From positions 806,001-870,000 of the forward strand of contig JAPTYK010000001.1 in NCBI GenBank assembly GCA_026913215.1: a stretch of DNA of 64,000 nt, given 5' to 3'. The stretch comes from Streptomyces diastatochromogenes (GTDB lineage Bacteria; Actinomycetota; Actinomycetes; Streptomycetales; Streptomycetaceae). Position 1 is the stretch's first letter. Each line of letters opens with the position of its first letter. Below are positions 1 to 8,540 of this stretch, piece after piece. A model generated the notes under the pieces. It saw only the letters and a list, made by a program, of their open reading frames with translations. It had not been told where the DNA came from and searched no databases. The position numbers and the translations under genes were made by a program.

Positions 1-999
1 GTGGTGAGGGATTCGAAGGCGCTGCCTGCGTTGATTCGGCGCCGGTACCGTGAGGGCGCCAGTATCGCCGTGGTGGCCAGGGAGCTGGGGGTGTCGAAGG
101 GCACCGTCCAGCGGCACGTGCCCGCTCAGGAACGGCGCGATGCGGCGGCCGCCGCTCGGCAGCGGCACCAGAACCGAGCTGAGCAACCGTACGAGAAGGC
201 TCTGCGTGCCCAGGTCGTGCGTCTCTACCGGTCGGGGATGCCGCAGCAGCGTGTTGCGGCCACGCTCAAGATCTCGGTCCAGGCGGTGACCGCACGGCTT
301 GACCCGTCCCAGCGCCGCTCGCGGCAGGAAGCGGCACGGCTTGCTGTCCGGCAGCAGGGTGAGCTTCTGCCGCAGGACGAGATCATCGCCCGGTACCTGG
401 AGGGTGCCACCATCGCCGAGCTCGGACAGCTCTATCAGGTTCACCCCTCCACGGTCCGCCGCCGGATCCCCGGCAATCTGATCCGCCCCCGTGGCCAAAC
501 CCCGAAACCCCGGCCCCGGCCCCGGCGGATGCTTGCGGACGAGGAGATCCGCCGCCGCTACCGGGCCGGGGAGAGCTCCTATGCGCTCGCGCGCGAGTTC
601 GGCGTATCGCCCCACACCATCCGGGCACGGATCCCCGACGCCGACTGGCGCGGCCGCCCGGCCAGGAAAGTCCCGCCCCCGCCACCCCGTCCCCTGAAGC
701 CGAGGACGGCACGCAACCGGATGACGCTGCCGATCCCGGACGAGGAGATCCTCGCCCGCTACCGGAGCGGGCGTTCCGCATCGGCCATCGCCCGCGAGCT
801 CGGCGTGGACTGCAGGACGATCCTGCGCCGCATTCCCCAAGCCGAACGGCGCACCCATCTCCAGGCCCTGCAGCTGAACCGGCCGGCCCCCGGCATCGAT
901 GCGGCATCCATCCAGGCTCTGCGATCCCGGGGCCTGACCTGGGTCGCGATCGCCGCCGAAGTCGGCCTGTCAGTGAAAACGGTCCGTGCCCGCGGGTGA
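1..999 (+). CDS. Protein of six tandem helix-turn-helix units
   Basis: Probably a DNA-binding protein. The 332 residues are almost entirely repeats of one unit of about 40-60 residues. Each unit has a charged helix (RRRYREG, VRLYRSG, ARYLEG, RRYRAG, ARYRSG, QALRSRG), then a short alanine-rich helix and a recognition helix of the type GVSKGTVQRH, KISVQAVTAR, QVHPSTVRRR, GVSPHTIRAR, GVDCRTILRR or GLSVKTVRAR. I count six units, at about residues 8-40, 70-100, 122-155, 175-210, 245-280 and 298-331. Linkers are rich in Pro and Arg. There is no catalytic domain, so this is not a complete transposase or resolvase, although the unit resembles the HTH of those families. The reading frame is open at base 1 (GTG GTG), so the true start may lie outside the window. 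Function not recognised. Confidence 0.7.
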   Translation: MVRDSKALPALIRRRYREGASIAVVARELGVSKGTVQRHVPAQERRDAAAAARQRHQNRAEQPYEKALRAQVVRLYRSGMPQQRVAATLKISVQAVTARLDPSQRRSRQEAARLAVRQQGELLPQDEIIARYLEGATIAELGQLYQVHPSTVRRRIPGNLIRPRGQTPKPRPRPRRMLADEEIRRRYRAGESSYALAREFGVSPHTIRARIPDADWRGRPARKVPPPPPRPLKPRTARNRMTLPIPDEEILARYRSGRSASAIARELGVDCRTILRRIPQAERRTHLQALQLNRPAPGIDAASIQALRSRGLTWVAIAAEVGLSVKTVRARG

Positions 1000-1132
1000 A
1001 ACGGTCCTGGAGCCGTATCAAGCTCGGCCAGCTGCGCGGCTTCGCCTGAGCGGGAAGAGCTTTCCGTAACGTGGATGTGGCGGCTCGGTGCCGTGGCAAG
1101 GCCGGACGAACGCGTGATGGAGGGGCTGGCAC

Positions 1133-1252
1133 GTGATAGACACCGGCGGCATCGACGTCTTCCTCGGCCTGGACGTCGGCAAGGGCAAGCACCACGCCAC
1201 TGCCGTCACCCCGGCCGGGAAGGAGGCGTTCGACAAGCGGATCAGCTTCGTG
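1133..1252 (+). pseudogene. IS110-family transposase, N-terminal fragment
   Basis: A GTG start at 1133 opens with MIDTGGIDVFLGLDVGKGKH followed by HATAVTPAGKEAFDKR, the characteristic RuvC-like (DEDD) N-terminus of Streptomyces IS110-family transposases; the first catalytic Asp is in LGLDVGK. Homology stops after about 36 residues. The rest of the protein (usually around 400 residues) and the serine-containing C-terminal domain are missing. The sequence then runs into unrelated DNA, so this is a deletion remnant with no activity. The fragment marks past insertion-sequence activity in this accessory stretch. IS110 elements lack long terminal inverted repeats, so no ends can be drawn. Confidence 0.7.
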
Positions 1253-1299
1253 GCCACGACAGGCTGCCCCTGGCGGCGGCTGCCGTCAGGGCCGACAGC

Positions 1300-1539
1300 G
1301 ACCCCGCCACCATCCCTCCCTCCCTGCCGGACGACGCCGGCCCGGTCGGCTTCCCCGCGAACACCGGACCCAGCATTATCGGCCTGCTTATCGGCGGGGC
1401 AGCCCTCCTGGCCGGCGGGGTCGCAACTTTCCGCTTCTCCTGCCTCCGCATGACGAGGGGCGGCGCACAGAGGGCCGCCGGTACCGGCGGGCAATGGATG
1501 CCGCCCCAGCAGCAACTGCCCCAAGCCCGACCGAAGTGA
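1300..1539 (+). pseudogene. Possible C-terminal tail of a cell-wall-anchored protein (fragment)
   Basis: This frame encodes a Pro/Asp-rich stretch, then GFPANTGPS, then a hydrophobic run of about 17 residues (IIGLLIGGAALLAGGVA) and basic residues (R at FRF, LRMTR). The order motif-hydrophobic-basic is that of a sortase sorting signal (LPxTG or LAxTG class), with FPANTG in the motif position. No upstream secreted domain is joined in frame; the sequence begins just after the IS110 remnant. I read it as the surviving end of a surface protein. A non-canonical motif and a tail extended by about 40 residues weaken the call. A strong terminator follows at once. Confidence 0.35.
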
Positions 1540-1572
1540 AAGGCCCCGAGAACCGGCAGTTCTCGGGGCCTT
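1540..1572 (+). terminator. Rho-independent terminator
   Basis: A perfect 14-bp inverted repeat (AAGGCCCCGAGAAC, with its complement ending CTCGGGGCCTT) around a 5-base loop directly follows the stop at 1539. There is no clear T-tract, which is common in Streptomyces terminators. Confidence 0.8.
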
Positions 1573-1747
1573 CGGCATGCTCGACAGCGAGACCTGCAGT
1601 GCCGCAGCAGGAGGCAGGGCGCGCGGTGGTGTTCGGCACGGCCGAGTACACGCCCCCCGGGGGGCAAAACGGCAACAGCCCCCTGAGGTGTGCGTGTGAG
1701 GGGTGCTGGTCGATGCGGTGTTCTCAGCCGTGCGGGGGGGAAGGTCT

Positions 1748-2638
1748 TCACGGGGTGAAGACCTTCACGGAGTCGTCTGCCCCGTCGTTTCGGTTGATGC
1801 CGATGAAGAAGTCGCTCCCGATGTGGGTAATGTCTTCGATCTCGTCGAGCAGGTCTCTGCCTGGAATGCCGATATCGCTCTCCACGTCACCTCCGGACCA
1901 GTTGTACTGGTACACCCAGTTCCACCCGGTCACGGGCGTCGAGCTGTTGATGGACTTGGTGTTCCAGATGTAGTTCTCGGAGCAGTCAGTGCCCTGGTCG
2001 GAACGATTGTCGTGGCTTGTCAGGTTGCTCTTCACCAGCGTCCATCCGCTCGTGAGCGAACCGGTGCCGGGATGGGTCCACAGGTTGCCTTCGCGGCGGG
2101 CGGCGTATTTGCCGGCGCCTCCGGCCGCCGTCGCGCTGTAGCAGAGGCCGCTGATGTTGCCGATGGGCAGGTGGACAACCTCGCTGGCGCCGACAGCTCC
2201 CGCCGAGTCCAGGTGGACGATCGTCACATCGTCGCTCGGGAATGCTGATTGACTTCCCTGGGTCGCGATCAAGGCAGGGCCCTGACCTTGGTAGTTCGGA
2301 TGGTAGGCGAGATCGTTGCCGTGGCCGAGCGCGGGTATGGAGGCCGGTGCCCCGGCACAGGTCCAACTGGTTCCGTCCCAGGTTGAGCCGTCGCGCAACC
2401 ATCTGGAGAGGACCGGATCCGCCCCACCCGCCTTGGTGAAAATGATGTAGAGCTGGCCGCTCGGCCCCGCGACCATGCCCTGCATGACGGTGCGGCCCGC
2501 CCTGCACGCGCTGCTGGTCGGGATGGTGAGCCGTTCCTCGCCGCTCCTGTCTGTAGCGGCGTAGGCGGGCGTCGTCGAGGTAGTGGCGATTGCGGCCACG
2601 ACCGCCAGTGCAGACGCGAAACCCAGTAACTTCTTCAC
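1748..2638 (-). CDS. Secreted protein of unknown function
   Basis: The 296-residue product begins at GTG 2638 with a typical Sec signal peptide: VKK, then a hydrophobic core (LLGFASALAVVAAIATT), with likely cleavage after AYAA. A good ribosome binding site (AAGGGGG) lies about 8 bases upstream, which decides this start over longer in-frame options. The mature part is rich in Gly, Ser, Trp and Asp, with several W-containing strands (SRWLRDGSTWDGTSWTC, GWNWVYQYNWSGG) and repeated IPxLGHGND- and IGNISGL-like blocks, suggesting an all-beta, perhaps propeller-like extracellular fold. I do not recognise the family. It stands alone on the minus strand. Confidence 0.75.
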   Translation of the reverse strand: MKKLLGFASALAVVAAIATTSTTPAYAATDRSGEERLTIPTSSACRAGRTVMQGMVAGPSGQLYIIFTKAGGADPVLSRWLRDGSTWDGTSWTCAGAPASIPALGHGNDLAYHPNYQGQGPALIATQGSQSAFPSDDVTIVHLDSAGAVGASEVVHLPIGNISGLCYSATAAGGAGKYAARREGNLWTHPGTGSLTSGWTLVKSNLTSHDNRSDQGTDCSENYIWNTKSINSSTPVTGWNWVYQYNWSGGDVESDIGIPGRDLLDEIEDITHIGSDFFIGINRNDGADDSVKVFTP

Positions 2639-2937
2639 TCGGTACCCCCTTGTGACTGGGGAGGACGCTAGCACTGTGCGTGCAACTTGCATCCGGGCTG
2701 GCGTCGACCAACGAGCTCGTGCACGGTAGGCCCGGGTTCCGGCGGCCAGAACCGCGATCCGCCGGCCCTCGTGTGCAGCAGCAGCCAGTCCCACGCCCCA
2801 GACAACACGTTCGACCACCAGCTGCGGCTCGGAGTGCCAGGGTCCGTGGTGTGCGGGCGGCAATGCCGGCGGTATGACACGCCCTCAAGCGAGTGACCTG
2901 CACCGATGTGCGGGGAGAGGGCCGCTATGCATAGGGC

Positions 2938-3609
2938 ATGATCATTTCTCGTGGGTGGCTTCGCGCCGCCACATCCCTGCTCGGTCTCTCCACGGTCCTC
3001 CTCCCGGCCGTCGCACCCGCGGCCGCGACTGCGCCGGCTGTCTCGGCCCACCGCCGTGTGCTGCCGGAGGCTCCCGGCGCCGACGAGGTGCGTACCGAGC
3101 TCGACACGCTCACCATCGAGGCCCCGCACGCGATGACGGGCTACTCCCGGGCGAAGTTCCCGCACTGGATCAAGCAGTACGGGGAGTGCGACACCCGGGA
3201 GGTCGTCCTGTCCCGTGACGGCGAGGGTGTCACCCAGGACTCGCTGTGCCGCGCCATCGAAGGCACCTGGTACAGCCCCTACGACGACAAGACCCTCGAC
3301 TCCGCCTCGAAGATCGACATCGATCACATCGTGCCGCTGGCCAACGCTTGGCGGTCCGGTGCCGACACCTGGACCACCGCCAAGCGCAAGGCGTTCGCCA
3401 ACGACCTCGACGACAGCCAGCTCATCGCCGTCTCCGCCTCGTCCAACCGGTCCAAGGGCGACCAGTCCCCCGACCAGTGGTCGCCGCCCAACACGGACTA
3501 CTGGTGCACCTACTCCCGTGCCTGGGCCCACATCAAGTACCTGTACGGGCTGAGCGTCACCCAGCCCGAGAGGGACAAGATCATCTCGATGCTGAACACC
3601 TGCGACTGA
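2938..3609 (+). CDS. Secreted HNH-family nuclease (DUF1524/GmrSD C-terminal-like)
   Basis: Predicted secreted endonuclease of 223 residues. Residues 1-35 form a signal peptide (a basic start MIISRGWLR, a hydrophobic core, then APAAATA). The catalytic block is DIDHIVPLANAWRSGA, with the paired D-H of the HNH/DUF1524 nuclease fold, followed by KRKAFANDL and SVSASSNRSKGDQSPDQW, which supplies the later Asn and Asp of the metal site. CDTRE, CRAIEG, WCTYSRAW and a final NTCD suggest disulfides suited to an exported protein. Its stop overlaps the start of the next gene (TGATG), so the two are translationally coupled. A paralogue with the same arrangement lies at 6684-7409. The family is common in Streptomyces as secreted nucleases; the target (DNA or RNA) is unknown. 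Confidence 0.85.
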   Translation: MIISRGWLRAATSLLGLSTVLLPAVAPAAATAPAVSAHRRVLPEAPGADEVRTELDTLTIEAPHAMTGYSRAKFPHWIKQYGECDTREVVLSRDGEGVTQDSLCRAIEGTWYSPYDDKTLDSASKIDIDHIVPLANAWRSGADTWTTAKRKAFANDLDDSQLIAVSASSNRSKGDQSPDQWSPPNTDYWCTYSRAWAHIKYLYGLSVTQPERDKIISMLNTCD

Positions 3610-3890
3610 TGGACGCCGCACACGATGCCGCCCGGTTCCGCGACCAGGTCGTCGCGGGACCCGGGGGAGCGATGACCGACGAGGCCGGCGTCATCACCGG
3701 CGACCTCACCCTCACCACCGCCGGCCGGCCCGACGGCCTGGCCGACATCCGCATCGAGTACACCGGCGCCGAGGAGACCTACACCCTCACCGGCAGCCCC
3801 GTCCCCATCCCGCCGGACGGCCTCCACACTCTCCACGAACGCACCCTCGCCCACATCCGGGAAGGCGGCGCAGCCCAGGCACCCCAGTGA
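3609..3890 (+). CDS. Small cytoplasmic protein coupled to the secreted nuclease
   Basis: A 93-residue protein without signal peptide or membrane segment. Its ATG overlaps the nuclease stop by one base, so it is made with the nuclease. The core GPGGAMTDEAGVITGDLTLT, then YTGAEETYTLTGSPVPIPP and GLHTLHERTLAHIREG, is closely shared with the protein at 7406-7693, which sits in the same position behind the second nuclease. I do not recognise a described family. Conserved pairing with an exported nuclease, cytoplasmic location and coupling would fit an immunity protein, but that is inference; a regulatory or chaperone role is equally open. Confidence 0.75.
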   Translation: MDAAHDAARFRDQVVAGPGGAMTDEAGVITGDLTLTTAGRPDGLADIRIEYTGAEETYTLTGSPVPIPPDGLHTLHERTLAHIREGGAAQAPQ

Positions 3891-4377
3891 CCCACAAGGG
3901 CAGAGCGAAGCCCGCTTTACCCCCGCGGTGGGCCAGGACCCCGCCAGGCCGCGTCACCGTGGCCACCCAGGTCGCTTCCCCGCATGACCGCTCGCCGCGT
4001 GCTTACCCCCATGCGCCTTGCCGTCACCTGGAAGACCTGCGTTGTCGGCGTTTGCGGGAACACGGTCGTCCACTGCGGCCCGGCGGTCTGACCGCATGCG
4101 GGCCCCGCCGATCCGACGGGGCCCGCATGCCCCTGCGGGGCGTTCGGTGTGGCTAGTCGTAGCAGGGTGCGTGACGGGGGAGGCGTGGCGTCCGCCTGGC
4201 GGCCACCCTTCTGAAGGCCAGGGTTTCGCCTCCCGCCGTACGGAGCCGAAGGCGGGCAGCAGGTCAGGGCCGATGGCGTGTCCTGCGCCCTGGCAGACTC
4301 CCGTGCTGTCCTCAGGGCCCCGGCTCAAAGAGCCTGCGGGCACCCGTCGCGGAGCGGCAGGGAGTGTGTCGGCGGTG
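3891..4377. other. Intergenic region between convergent genes
   Basis: No coding sequence with convincing composition or start site is seen here. The only clear element is the hairpin at 4094-4130. Confidence 0.5.
4094..4130. terminator. Bidirectional hairpin terminator
   Basis: GCATGCGGGCCCCG and its exact complement surround a 9-base loop. It lies between the plus-strand nuclease operon and the minus-strand gene at 4378, so it can serve both. Confidence 0.7.
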
Positions 4378-4968
4378 TCAGGGGTGGACCTGGCCGATCA
4401 CCTTGGCGACGACGTCGGTGATCAGCGGGCCGCATCCGCCGGGTGCGCGGCCGGCGAACTCCAGGGTGAAGTGGTCTTCACCGGCGATGAACTGCAGGCT
4501 TCTGCTGATCGAGGCGAAGCGGGGGCCGATGGGCGTGTAGGAGTCGCCCACGGGGTCCGAGCTGGGAGGGGGGATCACCTGGGCGCTGTAGGACTGGTCG
4601 CCCATGTCCTTGGCGCATGCGGGGTCGGTGTTACGGGCGTGCTTCCAGGTGACGCTGACCACGGAGCCCGAGTCCGCCTCGAAGTCCTGGGAGAGGGTGC
4701 CCGGTCCGATGTCGACGGCCTGGTAGGTGTACTGGGTGAGGGCGCGGCTGTAGAGCGTCACCCCGCCACGCGGGGTGGACGCGCCGACCTGCCAGGGGCC
4801 GATGTTCTCGCCGTCCTCGTACTCCACGTAGCCTCCGGCCGGGGCGTTCGGCTCGGAGAAGGTGCCGTTCTTGATGAGGTTCCCGGCCGCCGCCGCAGGG
4901 GTGAGAGCGGCGGTGGTGGCCAGGACGGTGGCGCCCAGCAGGGCACCGACAAACATGCGCTTGGTCAT
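4378..4968 (-). CDS. Secreted protein with carbohydrate-binding-like (DUF642-type) fold
   Basis: A 196-residue exported protein. Residues 1-28 are a signal peptide (MTKRMFVGALLGATVLATT, cleavage near AAAA-GN). The mature part starts NLIKNGTFSEP and continues through GPWQVG, YTYQAVDIGPG and FTLEFAGRAPGGCGPLITDV, the pattern of DUF642 and choice-of-anchor galactose-binding-like domains: an N-terminal NGxFE-like motif, a W, and a late GCGPLIDDV-like motif. Such domains bind cell-surface glycans or act in extracellular matrices. The length fits one domain. A single Cys pair (Cys in DPACAKD and in GGCGP) could form a disulfide. It stands alone on the minus strand. Confidence 0.75.
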   Translation of the reverse strand: MTKRMFVGALLGATVLATTAALTPAAAAGNLIKNGTFSEPNAPAGGYVEYEDGENIGPWQVGASTPRGGVTLYSRALTQYTYQAVDIGPGTLSQDFEADSGSVVSVTWKHARNTDPACAKDMGDQSYSAQVIPPPSSDPVGDSYTPIGPRFASISRSLQFIAGEDHFTLEFAGRAPGGCGPLITDVVAKVIGQVHP

Positions 4969-5392
4969 GCGTTTCCTTCATGCGTCGGGAGATGGTTCCG
5001 CCGCTTCATGGGTGCAAGGACGGCGGTTGGGACGGGATCCGCCCACGCGGGCCGCGACCTGTGGCCGGGCTGATGCCCGGGCCAGGCCCCGGGCGGCTCG
5101 TACGGGGCGCCGCCGCAGGCGTGTGGGCAGCCATGCCGATGGCGTTGCGGCGCCTTCGGCAGTCGGACGTGCCGCCCGGAGGCCGACTCGCGGAACGCGT
5201 CGGCCGCCCACGCTCGGGCGGGCCCGGTGCAGGGAGTCCGGGCGGGGATCACGGGTGAAGGCGGCGACGGCGCAAAGAACGCCGGCGGGTCAGATCGGCG
5301 GGCTCACCGGCACGGCCGCCGCCGGGGGTGCGGTTACTGACCGCCGTGAGGGAGAGGATGGATGCCCTCGCCTCACGGCCGGCACCCGCGCG

Positions 5393-5800
5393 TCAGCTGC
5401 CGATGTCGAACAGCGGGACGACACGTCCGTGGTCTTCGGAGGGCAGGTACTCGTCGTTGCCCAGGTACTTGACCGAGTACCCGCCGATCTCGCCCATGAT
5501 GGAGGTGAAGATGCCGCTGATGCTTCCGCCCTCCATTTCGGCGATTCCCCTCGCGTCGGTCTGCGAGGTGCCGAGGAGCTCACCGTGCTTGCCGGCGTAC
5601 CACTCGATGTCCTGCCAGGGCACAGGCTTTCCCTTGCACGTCAGACGGGCTCTGCCCTGTGCGGACAGCCCGCCCGCGAACTGGCCCTTCGTCGTCTCGG
5701 CCTTCAGGCTCGTGGGCTGAGGCGGCTGGGCCGGGGCTGGGGCCGGGGCCGGCTGCGACTTGGTGTCCTCGGGTGAAACCCTCTTCGGCGACATAGTCAC
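5393..5800 (-). CDS. Hypothetical protein with Ig-like beta domain
   Basis: A 135-residue protein with a Pro/Ala linker (APAPAPAQPPQP, about residues 17-28) and a C-terminal beta domain: LTCKGKPVPWQDIEWYAGKH, then LLGTSQTDARGIAEMEG and YSVKYLGNDEYLPSEDHGRV. That order, a cap, then GxxLGTxxTDxxGxA, then YxVxYxGNxxY, is typical of bacterial Ig-like or prealbumin-like repeats used as spacers on surface proteins. No signal peptide is seen at either in-frame start (5800 or 5794), so it may be cytoplasmic or a detached piece of a larger surface protein. The real function is unknown. Confidence 0.6.
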   Translation of the reverse strand: MTMSPKRVSPEDTKSQPAPAPAPAQPPQPTSLKAETTKGQFAGGLSAQGRARLTCKGKPVPWQDIEWYAGKHGELLGTSQTDARGIAEMEGGSISGIFTSIMGEIGGYSVKYLGNDEYLPSEDHGRVVPLFDIGS

Positions 5801-6683
5801 TCCAAGTGATCGGATTGGACTGCCTCACACGGACAGCTACCGAATAAATCGCACATGGAGACCCGCATCAGATCCATATTCGATTCAGCTCACTACGATG
5901 TGTAATCAAGGAGTGAGAGGGTGAGCCCGTCGCACGCCGGAGCGAATCCACCGGCGCAAACCCCCACCTCCCGCACAGAGCCACCCCACCGCCGCCGACC
6001 GCGAGCACATCCCACACCACCACCCCAGGCGCACCCCGGACTATGCGCCCCGCCAGACGGGCGCTCACATGAACCCCGAACTATGGGAGACGTACACGAA
6101 CGACCGGAACACCACCAGCTCCGCCCCGGTACCTCACGGCGTCCTCGTCGACGTCGCCATCCAGCCCACCGACGCCGACGAGCGGTCACCAGCAGCCGCG
6201 CCCTGTCCCCGGCACAAGGTCGTCCGGCACCGGAACGCCGGACGCGAAGCTGCGGCACGCCCCTTCGCCCGGCGCTGAGCGCTGAATTCATCCACACGAA
6301 ACGCAGCCAGCTCTTCGGCGGACTCGGGAGCCACCTCCCGAACCTCAAGACGGCAGCAGGAGAAGGTATCTGCGCAGCTCAGACTGTTGCTGTCTGCGGG
6401 GGACCAGCGGCTGAGGCGGCTTCAAAACTCGGCGGAGAGGTGGCTCCCGCAGACCTCGAAGAACTCAGGCTCCGCTGTACGGGGCGGTGTTGGTGGACGA
6501 GGCCGGCTCCGGGGTCTGGGCGGTGTGACGGTTCGCGGCGGGTCCCTGCGGCGCCCCGCTCTCGGAGGCGCCGGCCCGACCCGGCGGGGCGAAACGGGAA
6601 GTTGTGGAGCCTGTCGGCATGCTGGAGCCGATAGGCTCCGCAGAGCATTTTTAGCCGCGAATTGTGGGGAGAAAGGTCAGGTC
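5801..6683. other. Long stretch without a supported gene
   Basis: Bases 5860-5920 are comparatively AT-rich and may hold the promoter for the minus-strand gene at 5800. Short open frames (for example 6069-6278) have no ribosome binding site, no recognisable motif and Arg/Pro-rich shadow composition. I see nothing else I can support. Confidence 0.4.
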
Positions 6684-7409
6684 ATGGCGGGTCAGCGTGG
6701 TGGGTGGGGGCAGGCGTTGGCGGCCGTGGCGGTACTCGCGGTGGCCGGGTGCTCGGCGGTCGATCAGGCAGCGCCGCCCGCGGCGAGGGACGGCAAGCCG
6801 TCAGCCTCGGCCGGGGCTGGGGCTGGTGGCGGGCAGGTGGCCGGCACCACCACGATGCTGCCCGGTGTGCCCAGTGCCGGTCAGGCGCGGCGGGCTCTGG
6901 CCGGGCTGAAGGTGGCTGCCCAGGGTTCGATGGCCGGCTACAGCCGGGCCAAGTTCCCTCACTGGGCCTCGCAGGGCGAGTCCTGCGACACCCGCGAGAG
7001 GGTTCTGGAACGCGGCGGCACCGGCGTGAAGCGGGATGCCGCGTGCCGGGCCGTGTCGGGCAAGTGGGTCAGCGTCTACGACGGCAAGACGGTCACCGAC
7101 GCCGGCGACCTGGACATCGACCACACCGTGCCCTTGGCCAACGCCTGGCGCTCCGGGGCGAAAGCGTGGACGCAGGACAAGCGCAAGGCGTTCGCCAACG
7201 ACCTGACCCACCCGCAGCTGCTGGCCGTCTCCGCGGCCTCCAACCGCTCCAAGGGCGACCAGGGACCGGATGAGTGGCAGCCGCCGTCCAAGACGTACTG
7301 GTGCACCTACGCCCGCTCCTGGATCTCGGTGAAGGCCACGTACGGGCTGTCGGTGACGCAGGCGGAGAAGAACACGCTGGGCGAGATGCTGGATACCTGC
7401 GCCTCATGA
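6684..7409 (+). CDS. HNH-family nuclease lipoprotein, paralogue of the nuclease at 2938
   Basis: This 241-residue paralogue keeps the full catalytic block (DIDHTVPLANAWRSGA, KRKAFANDL, AVSAASNRSKGDQGPDEW) and the same Cys positions (CDTRE, CRAVSG, WCTYARSW, final DTCA). Its export signal differs: LAVAGCSA near residues 15-22 is a lipobox, so the mature enzyme would be lipid-anchored on the outer face of the membrane, behind an Ala/Gly-rich tether (about residues 30-65). The ATG at 6684 follows AAAGGTCAGGTC and places the lipobox at the right distance. The stop overlaps the next start (ATGA). Anchored and released versions of one nuclease in one locus are notable. The substrate is not known. 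Confidence 0.85.
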   Translation: MAGQRGGWGQALAAVAVLAVAGCSAVDQAAPPAARDGKPSASAGAGAGGGQVAGTTTMLPGVPSAGQARRALAGLKVAAQGSMAGYSRAKFPHWASQGESCDTRERVLERGGTGVKRDAACRAVSGKWVSVYDGKTVTDAGDLDIDHTVPLANAWRSGAKAWTQDKRKAFANDLTHPQLLAVSAASNRSKGDQGPDEWQPPSKTYWCTYARSWISVKATYGLSVTQAEKNTLGEMLDTCAS

Positions 7410-7693
7410 CCGCATACGACCCCATGCAGCCGCAGCCCCTGGTGGACGACGTCAAGGCCGGGCCCGGCGGGGCCATGACCGACGAGGTCGGCGTCATCAC
7501 CGGCGAGCTGACCGTTTCCACCAGCATCCGCCCCGACGGACACGCCGGCATCGCCGTCCAGTACACCGGCGCCGATGAGTGGTACACCCTCACCGGCAGC
7601 CCCGTACCACTGCCGCCGTCCGGACTGGACACCCTGCACCGCGACATCCTCGACCGCATCCGCCACGGAAACGCCGCACAGGCCACACCCTGA
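7406..7693 (+). CDS. Small protein coupled to the lipoprotein nuclease
   Basis: A 95-residue cytoplasmic protein, paralogous to that at 3609-3890. They share GPGGAMTDE-GVITGEL, the YTGADEWYTLTGSPVPLPPS block and a C-terminal helix (LHRDILDRIRHGNAAQA). Its ATG lies inside the nuclease stop codon (ATGA), so expression is coupled. No described family is recognised. As with the other copy, the fixed partnership with an exported nuclease allows an immunity or control role, which is inference only. Confidence 0.75.
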   Translation: MTAYDPMQPQPLVDDVKAGPGGAMTDEVGVITGELTVSTSIRPDGHAGIAVQYTGADEWYTLTGSPVPLPPSGLDTLHRDILDRIRHGNAAQATP

Positions 7694-7862
7694 TCGCACC
7701 ACCGCCCAGACCGCCTACATCCAAGCACGCCCACGAGCCCTCGAAGCCGACCGCCAGCCCACCACTCGATGATCGTTTCTGCAGTGAAAACCACTACCCG
7801 ACCGGTTGAGTTAGCCCTGGAGCGCCTTCCGCGCGGACGGCCTGCGCAGCTATACGCGGGGC

Positions 7863-8420
7863 ATGATCACCCATCTGATGCGGCGCGCCCTGCCCGCCCT
7901 CGCACTCGCTACCCTGCCCGTCCTCGCAACGTCCCTGCCGGCCGCTGCCGACGTCTCTCATGCGCCGCAGCCGCCCCGGGGCCGTCAGGCCGGGTACTGC
8001 TGCCGCTGTTCGAAGCGATCGAGCAGATCCCCGTCGCGGCCGAGCATGCTGACGGGCGGGTCCTGGCTCAGCAAGTACGACAACGTCGTGGTCACCGACG
8101 CGGCCCACCTCGACGTGGACCACTTCGTACCGCTCGCCGAGGTGTACGACTCGGAGCAGACTCCCTGGAGCCCGGCGCGGCGGGAAGCGTACGCGAACGA
8201 CCAGGACAGCCCCGACACCCTGAAGGCCGACAAGGACCCGGCCGAGTGGCTGCCCTCGAACACCTCCTACCACTGCGCCTACGCCGCGACCTGGGTCGCA
8301 ACGAAGCTGCGCTGGGACCTTGCCGCGGACGAAGCCGAACGTCAGACGCTGTTCGGCCTGGCCGGGCACTGCCCACAGCCCTCGTCAGCTACGAGCCGGT
8401 TCCGTAGGGCACGCTCCTAG
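7863..8420 (+). pseudogene. Decayed third copy of the secreted HNH nuclease
   Basis: The frame from ATG 7863 starts with a good signal peptide (MITHLMRRALPALALATLPV, then LPAAADV). Around 7985-8040 the homologous reading (LPLFEAIEQIPVAAEHADG) is in another frame, and the following segment, including the CDTRE region, is missing. From about 8055 the signal returns in the first frame: SWLSKYDNVVVTD, then HLDVDHFVPLAEVYDSE, REAYANDQ and YHCAYAATWV. The DH pair is kept, but the Asn-rich block is shortened. Frame change plus internal deletion indicates a pseudogene. The bases before the start (gctatacgcggggcATGATC) resemble those before the 2938 gene, so promoter and gene were copied together. No small partner gene follows. 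Confidence 0.75.
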
Positions 8421-8448
8421 ACTGCGCCCAGGAGCGCCGCTGAAGAGG

Positions 8449-8484
8449 AAGGCGCCCCTCGGTTCTCGCTGCTGGGGGCGCCTT
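8449..8484. terminator. Hairpin terminator
   Basis: AAGGCGCCCC pairs with GGGGCGCCTT across a 16-base loop, just past the decayed nuclease gene. Confidence 0.6.
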
Positions 8485-8540
8485 CGTCACGCATCCCTCT
8501 GGCGCCACGAACCCGCCCGAGATCTCGTGTCCGACAGAAC

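Noticed and set aside
6069..6278. Small plus-strand gene in the 5.8-6.7 kb gap
   Set aside because: No ribosome binding site, no motif, and composition like non-coding GC-rich DNA.
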